Positions 43,991-57,748 are shown, counted from the stretch's first letter. The stretch: 64,000 nt of DNA from Calliopum simillimum (GCA_951812925.1 OX638368.1:82070909-82134908); one strand, 5' to 3'. Made by a program: numbers and translations. Notes: a model not told the origin generated them from the letters alone.

Positions 43991-44960
43991 AGGTAAAGGT
44001 TTTCTGAGCCTACTTTGGCAATTAAATCGCCCATAACCATTATGATGTCGTTCTTGTGAGCACTGTTTATTGCTGCAGCGAGCTGGCTGTAGAATTCATC
44101 TTTGGTTTCTCTCTCTGCCAACTCGGTGGGCGCGTATGCTTGGAAGATGGTAATATTTCTTGCGGGGGTTCGAAATCTACACCAAATGAGCCTTTCGTTT
44201 ACAGGTTTCCATTCCATAACTGCCTTTACTGCAGTTTTACTTAACAGAAATCCAACTCCATCCCTGTGGATGTCATTTTGCGCTCAACCGGAGTATAGAA
44301 ATTTTTCGCCGTCAGGAAGTATATATTCGCCGGCACTACACTTGCTTAATCCCAATATCTCAAGGTTGAATTTGTGGAGTTTTCTTACGGCTTGGTGTAT
44401 TTTGCATGGTTCATTAAGAGTTCGGACATTCCAAGAGCCGATGTGTGTTCGAGTTTTCATCGAAAGGATTTTAAAATGTTGACGAACCATATTGGTTCCA
44501 GTTATAGGAGAATCATTCCTAATTATTCATGTTTCTTGCACCTCCAAATCCGATGTGCATGCTGCCGAGGCAGGTGGATTAACCACACTCTGGTGGGTAC
44601 CACTTGGAGAGTTGTTTTCCATCGTTTTTCGATCCATGCTTCATTAGTATAATCTTCTCTGCAACGCCCCACGCAGTAAATTATAAGCTTAAAGCTGGAT
44701 CCGGAAAGCGCTGCAACTATAGTGGCCAAATTCACATTCAATTTCAGCCGCCCAATCTGGAACAGACGCTGACCTGGGAGCCGCCTACTTTGGGTCAGAC
44801 GCTTCAGAATTTCGACAAGATGCTTATTTTAAGGCGGCATCGACTCGCCTTGTCAGTGGCAGTTACGGGCCTTGTGAGTTTTTCTTTCGCGGCGCAACGC
44901 TGTCCAACGCTACACCCTTCCACACCCTGGCTGGTCACCCGCATTTAGTCACCTTTTACG
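43991..44960 (-). pseudogene. RTE endonuclease fragment, unit 2
   Basis: Second copy of the upstream RTE part. It differs from unit 1 at a few positions, for example NITIF instead of YITIF and a Cys codon change shared with unit 3. It keeps the same in-frame stop after KFLYSG. Confidence 0.85.
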
Positions 44961-46778
44961 ACAGGCAAGTTTTTGTGTTGCGTATTAATATATAGATTTT
45001 GTACAGAAACTCCCTTAAGAGGTGAAAAAAGGGGTAAGTATGTTGGAGAGGAAAAAATAATGGAGGCCGGTGAACATTTTGCACCCTCGCGGTAGCAGGG
45101 ATTTTTTTTTATATTTTTATCTTAATTTTGTATGGGACCCCCCTTAAGGAGTGGAAAAAAGGGGATTAGTATGTTCGAGAGAAATGTTGGAGAAGAAAAA
45201 TTATTGGAGGTCGGTGAACATTTTACATGATTTTACCGACTTTCGCCGGAGGTATGATAATTTCAAAAATTTAGTTAATGTTTGTACAGCTTTTTCAGTT
45301 TTTTTAAAAATTAATCAGGCGTGTTCCAGAATCCGATTGTGTTCGGAAGTGGATTTGTTTCCGATAGTTGGTGTTCTGTATTCCAAAGTACGGAAATGAA
45401 TTCCGATTTGAACTTCGAACGGATTTATTTAAAATATTTGATGCTCCACATTTCGACATTCAGAAATTTTTTGTGAAATCAATCCAAACAGTTGACAGTT
45501 TGCGAAATTGAAAAATTCTTGCGTATGCAAGATATGAGTACCGAAAACTGAGCTCAGATTTTTATAGGTAACGAGAAAGTGGATGTTGCAGGATACGGTG
45601 GTCCATTTTTTCAATCTCCTAGTAGTCTATCCTTATTGGGGATAAAAAAATAATGGATCTTGTGATACATTTGTCCCATCTAGGGGTCACCAGGGATAGT
45701 TACAGCGAATTTTCAAAAATGTGGACTTAGTAGGGGGACCTCCAGAAGGGTGAAAGATATGGGGTAGATTGGCTTGGGGGAAATGTCGGAAAAAATAATT
45801 GGACCTGGTTTTACGTTTTACTCTTCTATGAAATGCTCCGGGGGAGCTAAGAATTATTTTTCGATATTTTTCCTAATTTTTTTTTAGCGTTTTTGTAGGG
45901 GGGACGCCCAAAGAGGTGGCTTTTAGGGGGTAGGTGTGTCAACGAAAAATATAAGGAAACAAAAAATAATAGGACCTAATTGGATATTAAGCTTATATTG
46001 CGGGCATCCCGGGACAAATGCAGCAAATTTTCAAAAATCTGGATTTTAAAGGGGGGCCCTTAAAAGGGTTGCAGATAGGGTGCAAGTGTGTCAAGAGAAA
46101 ACGTTGGAGAGGAAAAAATAATAGAACTTGGTCATACATTTCACCACTCTAGAGGTCACTCCGTGGGAGCTTTGAACTATTTTTAGAAATTTTTTTAATT
46201 TTTTGTAGGGGGACCCCCAAAAGGGGGACAGATAGGGGGTAGGTTTATCACATTAAAATGTTGGGGATAAAAAAATAATAGGACCTGGTAATACATTTTA
46301 TCTATCTTGGGGTAATTCTGGAACAGTTACAGCGAATTTTCAAAAATGCGGATTTTGTAGGGGGGACCCCCGAAGGGTGATAAATAGGGGGTAGGTGTGC
46401 TTGGAAAAAATGTTGGAAAGAAAAAAATAATGTAACCTGGTCATACATTTCAGCCCTCTAGGGGTCACCCCGAGGGAGTTATGAATTATTTTCGTGAAAT
46501 TTTCGCAAAAGTGCCCCTCTTTGGGACCGATGGGGCAGGTGTTACCCCCCTCCAATTGGGACCAAACTTTGGTATAATCAGTTTTTTGAGTAACCTAACA
46601 AAATTGGCCCGTGCAAGCTATAAATATCGAAAAAACGCGCACTAAAACCAGGCTAATGTATACTTATCTTGAAAATTTTATTTGTTATATCATCAGGAGA
46701 CTAAAAACAAACAAGATTATGTTTTATTATAATATCTTTTTACATTTCTAAAAATTAAAAAAATTTTTAATTACGTAA

Positions 46779-48384
46779 CATTTTATTCTGTAGATCGTAA
46801 CGGACGACAACTTGACTTAGTTTTGGTTACAGATAGTAGTAAGGTTATTGTAAATAACGCCTTCAATGCCCTAAGTGTGGTTGATACTTATCATCCACCT
46901 TTGAATATATTGTACCAATCAGATCAAAATAATTTAAATAATGAATGCTCTTCTATTAAAATTTATGAATTCAATTTCAAAAAAGCTGACTTTTGGAAGT
47001 TGAATGACATTTTAAGGAACAATGTTAATAATTTTTTAAACTTCTTTGAAAATAATTCTTTGGATAATAACATTTAATTTTTCTATAAAGAACTTTTTAA
47101 AGCTATAGCTCTGGCAGTGCTATATACATTTAAATACGTTAATAACTCTTCATACCCTTGGTATACAAGAGACTTAAAGAAAATTCGTAATAGTCGTAAC
47201 AGGGCTTGGAAAAAATATATCTGTAGTCAAAACCGAAACGATTTAGAAAATTACAACAAATTGTTTGACGAATTTAAATTAAAATCAGCTTCTGCTTATT
47301 CTGAGTATTTGAATAAAATGAAGCTGAACATTCTCCAAGACCCCAAGAATTTTTGGGGATTTATTAATTCAAAAAAAAAGTCTGACGGTTTTCCGACTGA
47401 GTTCAAGACTGGTGACGATCTTACCAGCAACCCCGAAATAATTGCGGGGTTGTTTGCTAACTTTAAGAAAGGATGTAAAAATGATGTTTCAAATTACAGG
47501 CCCATAGCCAAGCTATCATCAATACCAAAGCTTTTTGAAAAAATTATATACGATCAAGTCAAGGTGTGCTGTGTGAAGTCATTACATCACGTCAGCATGG
47601 TTTTGTTAATGGCAGATCTACAGTATCTAACCTTCTGGATTTCACTTCTTTTACATTAAATTCTTTGGACTCTGGTGGGCAAGTTGACTGCATCTACACA
47701 GATTTCAGTAAAGCATTTGACAAACTACCACATAACTTAATTTTGTTTAAATTAAAAAAGCTTGGATTTCCTTTAAATTTTGTCAGTTGGATCGAATCTT
47801 ATTTGTCTGATCGTTCGGAAGGTGTTGTCACCTCCTTTTACTGCGTCTTCAGGTGTTCCGCAAGGAAGCCACTTGGGACCTCTCCTGTTTATTTTAGCAA
47901 TAAATGATGTTACTCACATTATTAAAAACTCTCATTTGCCAATATATGCAGATGATATGAAAATATACAGGATCGTGCAGGGAGTTGAAGACAGTTTCCT
48001 ACTTCAGTCTGACTTGAAATCTTTTGAAGTTTGGTGTTGTAAAAATAGCTTACATCTCAATTCTGATAAATGCCAAACAATGACTTTTCTAGAAAAAATC
48101 AAATCGTAGAGTTTAATTATAAATTTAATGATAAACATATCTGTCGTGTCGATTCAGTCAAAGACCTTGGTATAAATTTTGGATGCTAAACTAACGTTCA
48201 ATGAACATATTAATCAAATTTGTAAAAAATCTTCATCACTGCTTGGCTTTATTAAACGATGGGCAAAAGAATTTAATAGCCCTTTAGTAACGGTGACTTT
48301 ATATAACACAATTGTGCGTCCTCACTTAGAGTACGCTAGCCAAGTTTGGTCACCATTTTATAATATACACATTGATAGAATTAA
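46779..48384 (+). pseudogene. Jockey/CR1-type RT fragment, unit 2
   Basis: Same content, frameshifts and internal deletion as the unit 1 copy; I see no coding difference. Cut at 48384 by unit 3. Confidence 0.85.
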
Positions 48385-49353
48385 AGGTAAAGGTTTTCTG
48401 AGCCTACTTTGGCAATTAAATCGCCCATAACCATTATGATGTCGTTCTTGTGAGCACTGTTTATTGCTGCAGCGAGCTGGCTGTAGAATTCATCTTTGGT
48501 TTCTCTCTCTGCCAACTCGGTGGGCGCGTATGCTTGGAAGATGGTAATATTTCTTGCGGGGGTTCGAAATCTACACCAAATGAGCCTTTCGTTTACAGGT
48601 TTCCATTCCATAACTGCCTTTACTGCAGTTTTACTTAACAGAAATCCAACTCCATCCCTGTGGATGTCATTTTGCGCTCAACCGGAGTATAGAAATTTTT
48701 CGCCGTCAGGAAGTATATATTCGCCGGCACTACACTTGCTTAATCCCAATATCTCAAGGTTGAATTTGTGGAGTTTTCTTACGGCTTGGTGTATTTTGCA
48801 TGGTTCATTAAGAGTTCGGACATTCCAAGAGCCGATGTGTGTTCGAGTTTTCATCGAAAGGATTTTAAAATGTTGACGAACCATATTGGTTCCAGTTATA
48901 GGAGAATCATTCCTAATTATTCATGTTTCTTGCACCTCCAAATCCGATGTGCATGCTGCCGAGGCAGGTGGATTAACCACACTCTGGTGGGTACCACTTG
49001 GAGAGTTGTTTTCCATCGTTTTTCGATCCATGCTTCATTAGTATAATCTTCTCTGCAACGCCCCACGCAGTAAATTATAAGCTTAAAGCTGGATCCGGAA
49101 AGCGCTGCAACTATAGTGGCCAAATTCACATTCAATTTCAGCCGCCCAATCTGGAACAGACGCTGACCTGGGAGCCGCCTACTTTGGGTCAGACGCTTCA
49201 GAATTTCGACAAGATGCTTATTTTAAGGCGGCATCGACTCGCCTTGTCAGTGGCAGTTACGGGCCTTGTGAGTTTTTCTTTCGCGGCGCAACGCTGTCCA
49301 ACGCTACACCCTTCCACAACCTGGCTGGTCACCCGCATTTAGTCACCTTTTAC
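48385..49353 (-). pseudogene. RTE endonuclease fragment, unit 3
   Basis: Third copy, sharing the unit 2 variants against unit 1, plus private changes such as CCACAACCTGG near 49315. Confidence 0.85.
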
Positions 49354-51171
49354 GACAGGCAAGTTTTTGTGTTGCGTATTAATATATAGATTTTGTACAG
49401 AAACTCCCTTAAGAGGTGAAAAAAGGGGTAAGTATGTTGGAGAGGAAAAAATAATGGAGGCCGGTGAACATTTTGCACCCTCGCGGTAGCAGGGATTTTT
49501 TTTTATATTTTTATCTTAATTTTGTATGGGACCCCCCTTAAGGAGTGGAAAAAAGGGGATTAGTATGTTCGAGAGAAATGTTGGAGAAGAAAAATTATTG
49601 GAGGTCGGTGAACATTTTACATGATTTTACCGACTTTCGCCGGAGGTATGATAATTTCAAAAATTTAGTTAATGTTTGTACAGCTTTTTCAGTTTTTTAA
49701 AAATTAATCAGGCGTGTTCCAGAATCCGATTGTGTTCGGAAGTGGATTTGTTTCCGATAGTTGGTGTTCTGTATTCCAAAGTACGGAAATGAATTCCGAT
49801 TTGAACTTCGAACGGATTTATTTAAAATATTTGATGCTCCACATTTCGACATTCAGAAATTTTTTGTGAAATCAATCCAAACAGTTGACAGTTTGCGAAA
49901 TTGAAAAATTCTTGCGTATGCAAGATATGAGTACCGAAAACTGAGCTCAGATTTTTATAGGTAACGAGAAAGTGGATGTTGCAGGATACGGTGGTCCATT
50001 TTTGCAATCTCCTAGTAGTCTATCCTTATTGGGGATAAAAAAATAATGGATCTTGTGATACATTTGTCCCATCTAGGGGTCACCAGGGATAGTTACAGCG
50101 AATTTTCAAAAATGTGGACTTAGTAGGGGGACCTCCAGAAGGGTGAAAGATATGGGGTAGATTGGCTTGGGGGAAATGTCGGAAAAAATAATTGGACCTG
50201 GTTTTACGTTTTACTCTTCTATGAAATGCTCCGGGGGAGCTAAGAATTATTTTTCGATATTTTTCCTAATTTTTTTTTAGCGTTTTTGTAGGGGGGACGC
50301 CCAAAGAGGTGGCTTTTAGGGGGTAGGTGTGTCAACGAAAAATATAAGGAAACAAAAAATAATAGGACCTAATTGGATATTAAGCTTATATTGCGGGCAT
50401 CCCGGGACAAATGCAGCAAATTTTCAAAAATCTGGATTTTAAAGGGGGGCCCTTAAAAGGGTTGCAGATAGGGTGCAAGTGTGTCAAGAGAAAACGTTGG
50501 AGAGGAAAAAATAATAGAACTTGGTCATACATTTCACCACTCTAGAGGTCACTCCGTGGGAGCTTTGAACTATTTTTAGAAATTTTTTTAATTTTTTGTA
50601 GGGGGACCCCCAAAAGGGGGACAGATAGGGGGTAGGTTTATCACATTAAAATGTTGGGGATAAAAAAATAATAGGACCTGGTAATACATTTTATCTATCT
50701 TGGGGTAATTCTGGAACAGTTACAGCGAATTTTCAAAAATGCGGATTTTGTAGGGGGGACCCCCGAAGGGTGATAAATAGGGGGTAGGTGTGCTTGGAAA
50801 AAATGTTGGAAAGAAAAAAAAAATGTAACCTGGTCATACATTTCAGCCCTCTAGGGGTCACCCCGAGGGAGTTATGAATTATTTTCGTAAAATTTTCGCA
50901 AAAGTGCCCCTCTTTGGGACCGATGGGGCAGGTGTTACCCCCCTCCAATTGGGACCAAACTTTGGTATAATCAGTTTTTTGAGTAACCTAACAAAATTGG
51001 CCCGTGCAAGCTATAAATATCGAAAAAACGCGCACTAAAACCAGGCTAATGTATACTTATCTTGAAAATTTTATTTGTTATATCATCAGGAGACTAAAAA
51101 CAAACAAGATTATGTTTTATTATAATATCTTTTTACATTTCTAAAAATTAAAAAAATTTTTAATTACGTAA

Positions 51172-53071
51172 CATTTTATTCTGTAGATCGTAACGGACGA
51201 CAACTTGACTTAGTTTTGGTTACAGATAGTAGTAAGGTTATTGTAAATAACGCCTTCAATGCCCTAAGTGTGGTTGATACTTATCATCCACCTTTGAATA
51301 TATTGTACCAATCAGATCAAAATAATTTAAATAATGAATGCTCTTCTATTAAAATTTATGAATTCAATTTCAAAAAAGCTGACTTTTGGAAGTTGAATGA
51401 CATTTTAAGGAACAATGTTAATAATTTTTTAAACTTCTTTGAAAATAATTCTTTGGATAATAACATTTAATTTTTCTATAAAGAACTTTTTAAAGCTATA
51501 GCTCTGGCAGTGCTATATACATTTAAATACGTTAATAACTCTTCATACCCTTGGTATACAAGAGACTTAAAGAAAATTCGTAATAGTCGTAACAGGGCTT
51601 GGAAAAAATATATCTGTAGTCAAAACCGAAACGATTTAGAAAATTACAACAAATTGTTTGACGAATTTAAATTAAAATCAGCTTCTGCTTATTCTGAGTA
51701 TTTGAATAAAATGAAGCTGAACATTCTCCAAGACCCCAAGAATTTTTGGGGATTTATTAATTCAAAAAAAAAGTCTGACGGTTTTCCGACTGAGTTCAAG
51801 ACTGGTGACGATCTTACCAGCAACCCCGAAATAATTGCGGGGTTGTTTGCTAACTTTAAGAAAGGATGTAAAAATGATGTTTCAAATTACAGGCCCATAG
51901 CCAAGCTATCATCAATACCAAAGCTTTTTGAAAAAATTATATACGATCAAGTCAAGGTGTGCTGTGTGAAGTCATTACATCACGTCAGCATGGTTTTGTT
52001 AATGGCAGATCTACAGTATCTAACCTTCTGGATTTCACTTCTTTTACATTAAATTCTTTGGACTCTGGTGGGCAAGTTGACTGCATCTACACAGATTTCA
52101 GTAAAGCATTTGACAAACTACCACATAACTTAATTTTGTTTAAATTAAAAAAGCTTGGATTTCCTTTAAATTTTGTCAGTTGGATCGAATCTTATTTGTC
52201 TGATCGTTCGGAAGGTGTTGTCACCTCCTTTTACTGCGTCTTCAGGTGTTCCGCAAGGAAGCCACTTGGGACCTCTCCTGTTTATTTTAGCAATAAATGA
52301 TGTTACTCACATTATTAAAAACTCTCATTTGCCAATATATGCAGATGATATGAAAATATACAGGATCGTGCAGGGAGTTGAAGACAGTTTCCTACTTCAG
52401 TCTGACTTGAAATCTTTTGAAGTTTGGTGTTGTAAAAATAGCTTACATCTCAATTCTGATAAATGCCAAACAATGACTTTTCTAGAAAAAATCAAATCGT
52501 AGAGTTTAATTATAAATTTAATGATAAACATATCTGTCGTGTCGATTCAGTCAAAGACCTTGGTATAAATTTTGGATGCTAAACTAACGTTCAATGAACA
52601 TATTAATCAAATTTGTAAAAAATCTTCATCACTGCTTGGCTTTATTAAACGATGGGCAAAAGAATTTAATAGCCCTTTAGTAACGGTGACTTTATATAAC
52701 ACAATTGTGCGTCCTCACTTAGAGTACGCTAGCCAAGTTTGGTCACCATTTTATAATATACACATTGATAGAATTAAAAGAATTCAAAAAAATTTTGTTC
52801 GTTTTGCTCTTAAAGGCTTTAATTGGACGGATTCTTCAAACATTCCTCCTTATGAGGATCGTTTGATGTTGTTACGTATGCAGTCTTTAAGAACGCTTAG
52901 AAATATAGCGGATATACTTTATCTGCATCAGCTTATTACAGGGTCTCTTACCGCACCAGAGCTTCTTAAATATATTTATTTTAATACTAACCGAAGAAGT
53001 AATCGTAACTCTAATCAATTATTTTATCAACCGGTTAGTAGAACTAATTATATGCCCCTTTTAATCGCATG
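51172..53071 (+). pseudogene. Jockey/CR1-type RT, unit 3, with its 3' coding end
   Basis: This copy has the same start, frameshifts and deletion as units 1 and 2 but continues past 52777. There follow RIQKNFVRFAL, PPYEDRLMLLRMQSLRTLRN and a C-terminal region to a stop at 53070-53072. This shows what the two other copies lost at the duplication junction. After the stop, about 100 bases still look like coding remnant (RMTTLINPCE). Confidence 0.85.
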
Positions 53072-53946
53072 ACAACTCTTATTAATCCTTGCGAAGTATA
53101 TAGCATTAGCTTGTCAAAAGGTCAACTCAAACTTAGATTGAAAAATTATTATAATTAAATTCGTTGGTTATTGGTTGTATTTTATTTAATGTTTGTGTTG
53201 TCCGAGCCCCACAGCATGCAGGGTTAATTTTTTCTAACATTCATTCCTTGGATCATGTTATTACATACATACAACTGCATTTATGCATTTGTAGTTATTT
53301 ATACAAGTCATCTGAGTGGGTATGTTGAGAAAGTGCGAAAACGCTAAGAAAAAATTATAAAAAAATAACACATTAAAACTCATAATTTTTTCATTTTCCT
53401 AATTTATTTTAAGCTTTACTTGATTTAAAGCCTGAAGCTAAATAGTCAAGAAGGCTAATAGCTGTAGTAGCTAAACTCTATTATTATTAAAATAATATCA
53501 CACTTAAATATAAATTGAGGCTGGACATATATAGAACATTCTCGCTACTTTAACAACAATAACAATATAGAGCTAATTTTAATTGTGGAAGACCCTGGCA
53601 AGTTGTGGGACTAAGTCTCCGCCATTAAATTTAATAATAAAAAAAAATAAAGTGGTTTATGTTGACTATATAAAAATTATACTAATTTTAAGAACTTTTA
53701 GTCATTATTTGCAAGAATCTTAAATTCTATGCATTTTTCAACTTAGAAAATCATGACAATTAGGATAAGAGAAAAAACTACCAAACATGGCTATGGTGAC
53801 ATATGTTTCGGTTACAGCCAAGTGACCATCATCAGATAAATTTATGTTTTTATTTAATTTATTTTAAATTAAATGAAATAACAATTGAAAAATTTAACTT
53901 TTTGTCTGAGGCCGGGATGATATATCAAATAAAATTTTCAAGGTAA
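53072..53946 (+). other. Probable LINE 3' flank and AT-rich DNA
   Basis: Contains ACATACATACAACTGCATTT near 53265 and an A-rich tract at about 53630-53650 that may end the LINE. At 53905-53954 a sequence recurs inverted at about 42264-42305 (unit 1) and its copies. Confidence 0.4.
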
Positions 53947-53954
53947 GTATACAT

Positions 53955-55790
53955 TAGAGCGCCCATAAGTGCAAAATTCTGATTTTGCTGGCTCCCCGTC
54001 CATTTCCTGAAATTAGAGGTCAAAAAAACAAGATCTCAAAAAAAAATTTGGAATCGGTAGTGGAAAAAACCCAGCCGGTTTTCGATCAAAGGTCGAAAAA
54101 TTGACTAAAAAAAGGCAAGTCGCTTTGACTGCCCGTTACTTCAAAACTGTTAATTTTTTCATAATATTTTCAAGACAATTTTTGTGGAGCATGACTAAGT
54201 CAACATTATCTTCTTAAAAAATTTGGTCCAAAAATTAAATTTGTTGTTGTTTCGGTACAAAAACTTCAATTTTTTAAGAAAATTTTCATGACTTTTCTAC
54301 AAATTGGTTTTTTGTAATTTTCAAAGAGTGGAATATTTGTTCTGGAATCCCTATATTATAGGGAATTAAATATTGATTAATTGAAAAGAAAAATTACTAA
54401 AAAATTTTAGTTTTTAAGAAATAGAGCACGTTTCAAAGTTAAGAAAAAATGTATTTTTTTATCTTTTTCTTCTTAGTTTTTAATTTGATAAGAAACCATT
54501 TCAGTAGTCATATTTCCTAAACTAATTTGGGATTGCTGAACACGAAAATAGCATTGATTTTCGTTTTAGTGAGTTTTTGGGCTGTTCCAGCAGAGATAAT
54601 CGAAAATTTCGAATTTCGTGCACGCAGTTCTGGAAAAAATTTCAATCAAGTTGTCGCGAACTGCACAAAGATGTGAAATTGCACCTAAGCATTTACTGAA
54701 TAAGAAAAAAAGTTTTCAAAATCGGTTATGGCATGGTTTTTAAAATGAGGTCGAAAAACGGTACTTAAAAAAAACGACTGCAAACCAAAACCAAAATAGT
54801 CATTTTAGATGTAGTTATTAATGCTGAATTCGAAATTGGACGCTGTATCACTTATGGTTTGTGAGATATCTCACCCCTTATGTTCAAAAAACACTATTTT
54901 TGAGGTTGTGTAGAACACGCACAAAATCGTTTTGGGTCTGTTTTATTAAATGCGTCATTTAGTACTGTTTTTCTTCTTCAAAGTGAGTTACGGAATAGTC
55001 TTGTATGATTTTTCTTTAAAAAGTTATGACCATTTTAAAATAACATTATAAAAGATATAGTAATATGGCAATTGCTATAGAAAATCCATACATGATTTTT
55101 AACTTTCATGATGTCATTTAAAAATGATCATAACTTTTTGAAAAAAAGTCGCACAAACCCATTTCATAGCTTTTTTTAAAGGCAAAAAGCAGTTCTAAAT
55201 GTTGCATTTAATAACAACTAGCAATGTATTTTGTTGCATCCAATAAAAAAACGATTAAAAGAAAAAAATTAGAATACTCATTTTTTCCAACATTGAGACC
55301 GGCTCCATACCTTAAAACTTAATATTGTTAACTAATTTTTTTTTGTTAAATTAACTTACATTTAATCCCATGCAATATAAGAATTCCAGAACAAATATTC
55401 CGCCCTTTGAAAATTACAAAAACCAATTTATAGAAAAAAGTCACGAAAATTTTCTTAAAAAATTTAAATTTTTGTACCGAAACAGCAACAAATTTAATTT
55501 TTGGACCAAAACTTTTTAAGAAGATTATGTTGACCAAGTAATGCTTTACAAAAGTTGTCCTGAACATATTATGATAAAATTAATAGTTTTGAAGTAACGG
55601 GCAGTCAAAGCGACTTGCCCTTTTTTAGTCAATTTTTCGACCTTTGATCGAAAACCGGCTGGGTTTTTTCCACTACCGATTCCAAATTTTTTTGTGAGAT
55701 CTTATTTTTTTGACCTCTAATTTCAGGAAATGGACGGAGAGCAAACAAACTCTCAACTTTGCACATTTCATATATCTTGTGGGCGCTCTA
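53955..55790. mobile_element. 1.84-kb foldback element with 8-bp TSD
   Basis: The termini TAGAGCGCCCATAAG and (C)TTGTGGGCGCTCTA are inverted. GTATACAT flanks both ends directly (53947-53954 and 55791-55798). The arms are about 450 bp and pair closely: GTCCATTTCCTGAAATTAGA, CCCAGCCGGTTTTCGATCAA, AAGTCGCTTTGACTGCCCGT and TTTTGGTCCAAAAATTAAAT all recur inverted. The middle of about 850 bp also has internal inverted sequence. No transposase frame. An isolated, diverged arm of this family lies at 60240-60560. Confidence 0.88.
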
Positions 55791-55959
55791 GTATACATCC
55801 TAACCAAATAGTTTACTCGGATCTCTCTGTCGCACATTTTCATTTGTACCAATAATTCATTTCTTAAAGCTCGGCAGCCCTTTGCTTAAAACAGGTTTTT
55901 CACAAGCAACCCTGTATCACCGTGTTCGCAATGAAATTATCTTTATTTTAACACAAAAT

Positions 55960-56480
55960 TTATTTATTAAACAGATGAGTGCAAATTTGTGGTATTGGCT
56001 GACCTTTTAAAGCCTGGCAACCCTATGCCTTGCCAGGAAAAAAATAGGCAACTCTACGTAAACACATTGTAGAGGCTTTAAACTTTCGATTGGTATATAA
56101 TTTTTTCATTGAACACATTTTTTTTTAAAACACATAGTGCAAATTTGTGGTATTGGCCTACCTTTTAAAGCCTGGCAACCCTATGCCTTGCCAGGAAAAA
56201 AATAGGCAACCCAACTTTAACATATTGTAGAGGCTCTAAGCTTTCGAATGGTATATAATTTTTTCATTAAACAGATGAGTGCAAATTTGTGGTTTTGGCC
56301 GACCTTTTAAGGCCTGGCAACCCTATGCCTTGCCAGGAAAGAAATAGGCAACCCTACTTTAACATATTGTAGAGGCTCTAATTTTTCGAATGGTATATAA
56401 TTTTTTCATTAAACAGATGAGTGCATTTTTTGAAAAATATGGAATGAACCATAGCCTTGCCAGGATTTTTTTAGGCAACC
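55960..56480 (+). repeat. Tandem repeat of about 140-150 bp, 3.5 units
   Basis: Each unit contains AAACAGATGAGTGCAAATTT, GACCTTTTAAAGCCTGGCAA, the hairpin CCTGGCAACC...GCCTTGCCAGG, ATAGGCAACCC, TGTAGAGGCTCTAA and TGGTATATAATTTTTTCATT. Units start near 55970, 56125 and 56270, with a decayed fourth at about 56410. Confidence 0.85.
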
Positions 56481-57748
56481 CACTCACAATATGTTTCTAA
56501 ACGTATTTGCTTTCATAAAAAATAGGTTTCATCCATTAAACAGATGGGTGCAAATCTCTCCTTATTCGTATCTCCTACTATAGCCTCCGTCTTGTCCAAC
56601 CATGGTCTTCCGTTCTCGGTTTTTATGGCCGTTTATAGTAGAATAGAATATTTCTTCATTTGATTTTTTTCTATTAAGTCAGGTTTCTGAGTTATCCTTG
56701 CTCAGAAGTGCAAAACTAACGTTTTAGAACTTCTTACTTAAAGCTATATAACAAAAAAGCCATTATTTAACCATTTTTTAATTGGATCCCTACTTTCTGA
56801 GTTATAAATCTTTAAAAAATGGTATCCCTAAATAACATGGCAACGCGTTTTCCGACCGAAAAAGTAAAAAGTTCACGTTTTACTAGTTTTATCAATAAAT
56901 TATTTTATTAAAAAAATATCGAGCCCTTGCGGAAAAAAATTGAATGAAAAATTACAGCTCTTTTCTAGATTTAGTGAAGCTCGTAATTTAGAGATCCATT
57001 CAGCGTTCCACTGACCGGGGCTGTGAACTTCTTTAAGGTGTAAGTAAGTAAAAAGCACTCAAGCAGATATCCAGCGTCACCCAGTAGCCAATTGTGAACT
57101 GTGGCGAAGAAAAGGTTTCACTTCACTTAATTCCATACGAAACACAGCTTTGTTGGCCCGGTATAATGCAATAAATCTGCAAATAGCCAGTTCAAAAATT
57201 AATAGGCAAGCTACATTTCCCAAAACAAAGCGCTAGATACACAGAATCTGGCAATTCCAAAGGATTGCTGCTTGCTGATTTTCATATAAAACCGCCGCCA
57301 GCACAACAGAACACGTTTTTGTTTTTTCTTTTTAAAAATACACGTCTTTTTTTATTTTTATATTCCTAACAACAAACTGAATTTATTTTTTGTTGACATA
57401 TGAATAAAGTTTAAATCGGATTCGAACTTAATTTCGAATTTGTCAATTCAATCGGATTCTGGAACAGCAATTCAATTCCGTTTCCCAAGCAATTCCACTT
57501 CGGAATCTGGAACATGCCTGTATATGTTATGTTAAAAACTTAAAAAAAGTATCAAAAAAAAAAAAAGGCTTTTTTAATTATTTCTCAAAAATATTAACAT
57601 ACCTTGAAAATTTTATATAGTTTGGGTAAATAGTTTTCATAAAATAAATTTTGAATTTTTAAAGTTTTTAAATCCACTGTACAAAAAAAAAAAAAAAAAA
57701 AAATAACGCATTCTTTTGTGAAATCGATATATTTTACAATATTATCCT
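56481..57748. other. No gene recognised
   Basis: AT-rich DNA. At 57410-57525 there is a GGAATCTGGAACA / CGGATTCTGGAACA motif. It is related, inverted, to the unique stretch at 40915-41010 inside the triplicated unit (TTCCAGAATCCGATTGTG). A15-type tract at about 57685-57705. Confidence 0.4.

Larger units (their letters stand above)
39589..52777. repeat. Three tandem copies of a 4.4-kb composite segment
   Basis: Unit 1 is 39589-43990 (4402 bp), unit 2 is 43991-48384 (4394 bp), unit 3 is 48385-52777 (4393 bp). Each runs from the RTE endonuclease (minus), through decayed satellite, into a Jockey/CR1-type RT (plus). Identity appears above 99%. Both junctions are the same: RT sequence ending ATAGAATTAA abuts RTE sequence AGGTAAAGG, with at most 1 base of shared sequence. 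Only unit 1 connects to the rest of the RTE, and only unit 3 connects to the rest of the RT. So the array arose by duplication of an already composite segment, not by new transposition. Confidence 0.95.
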
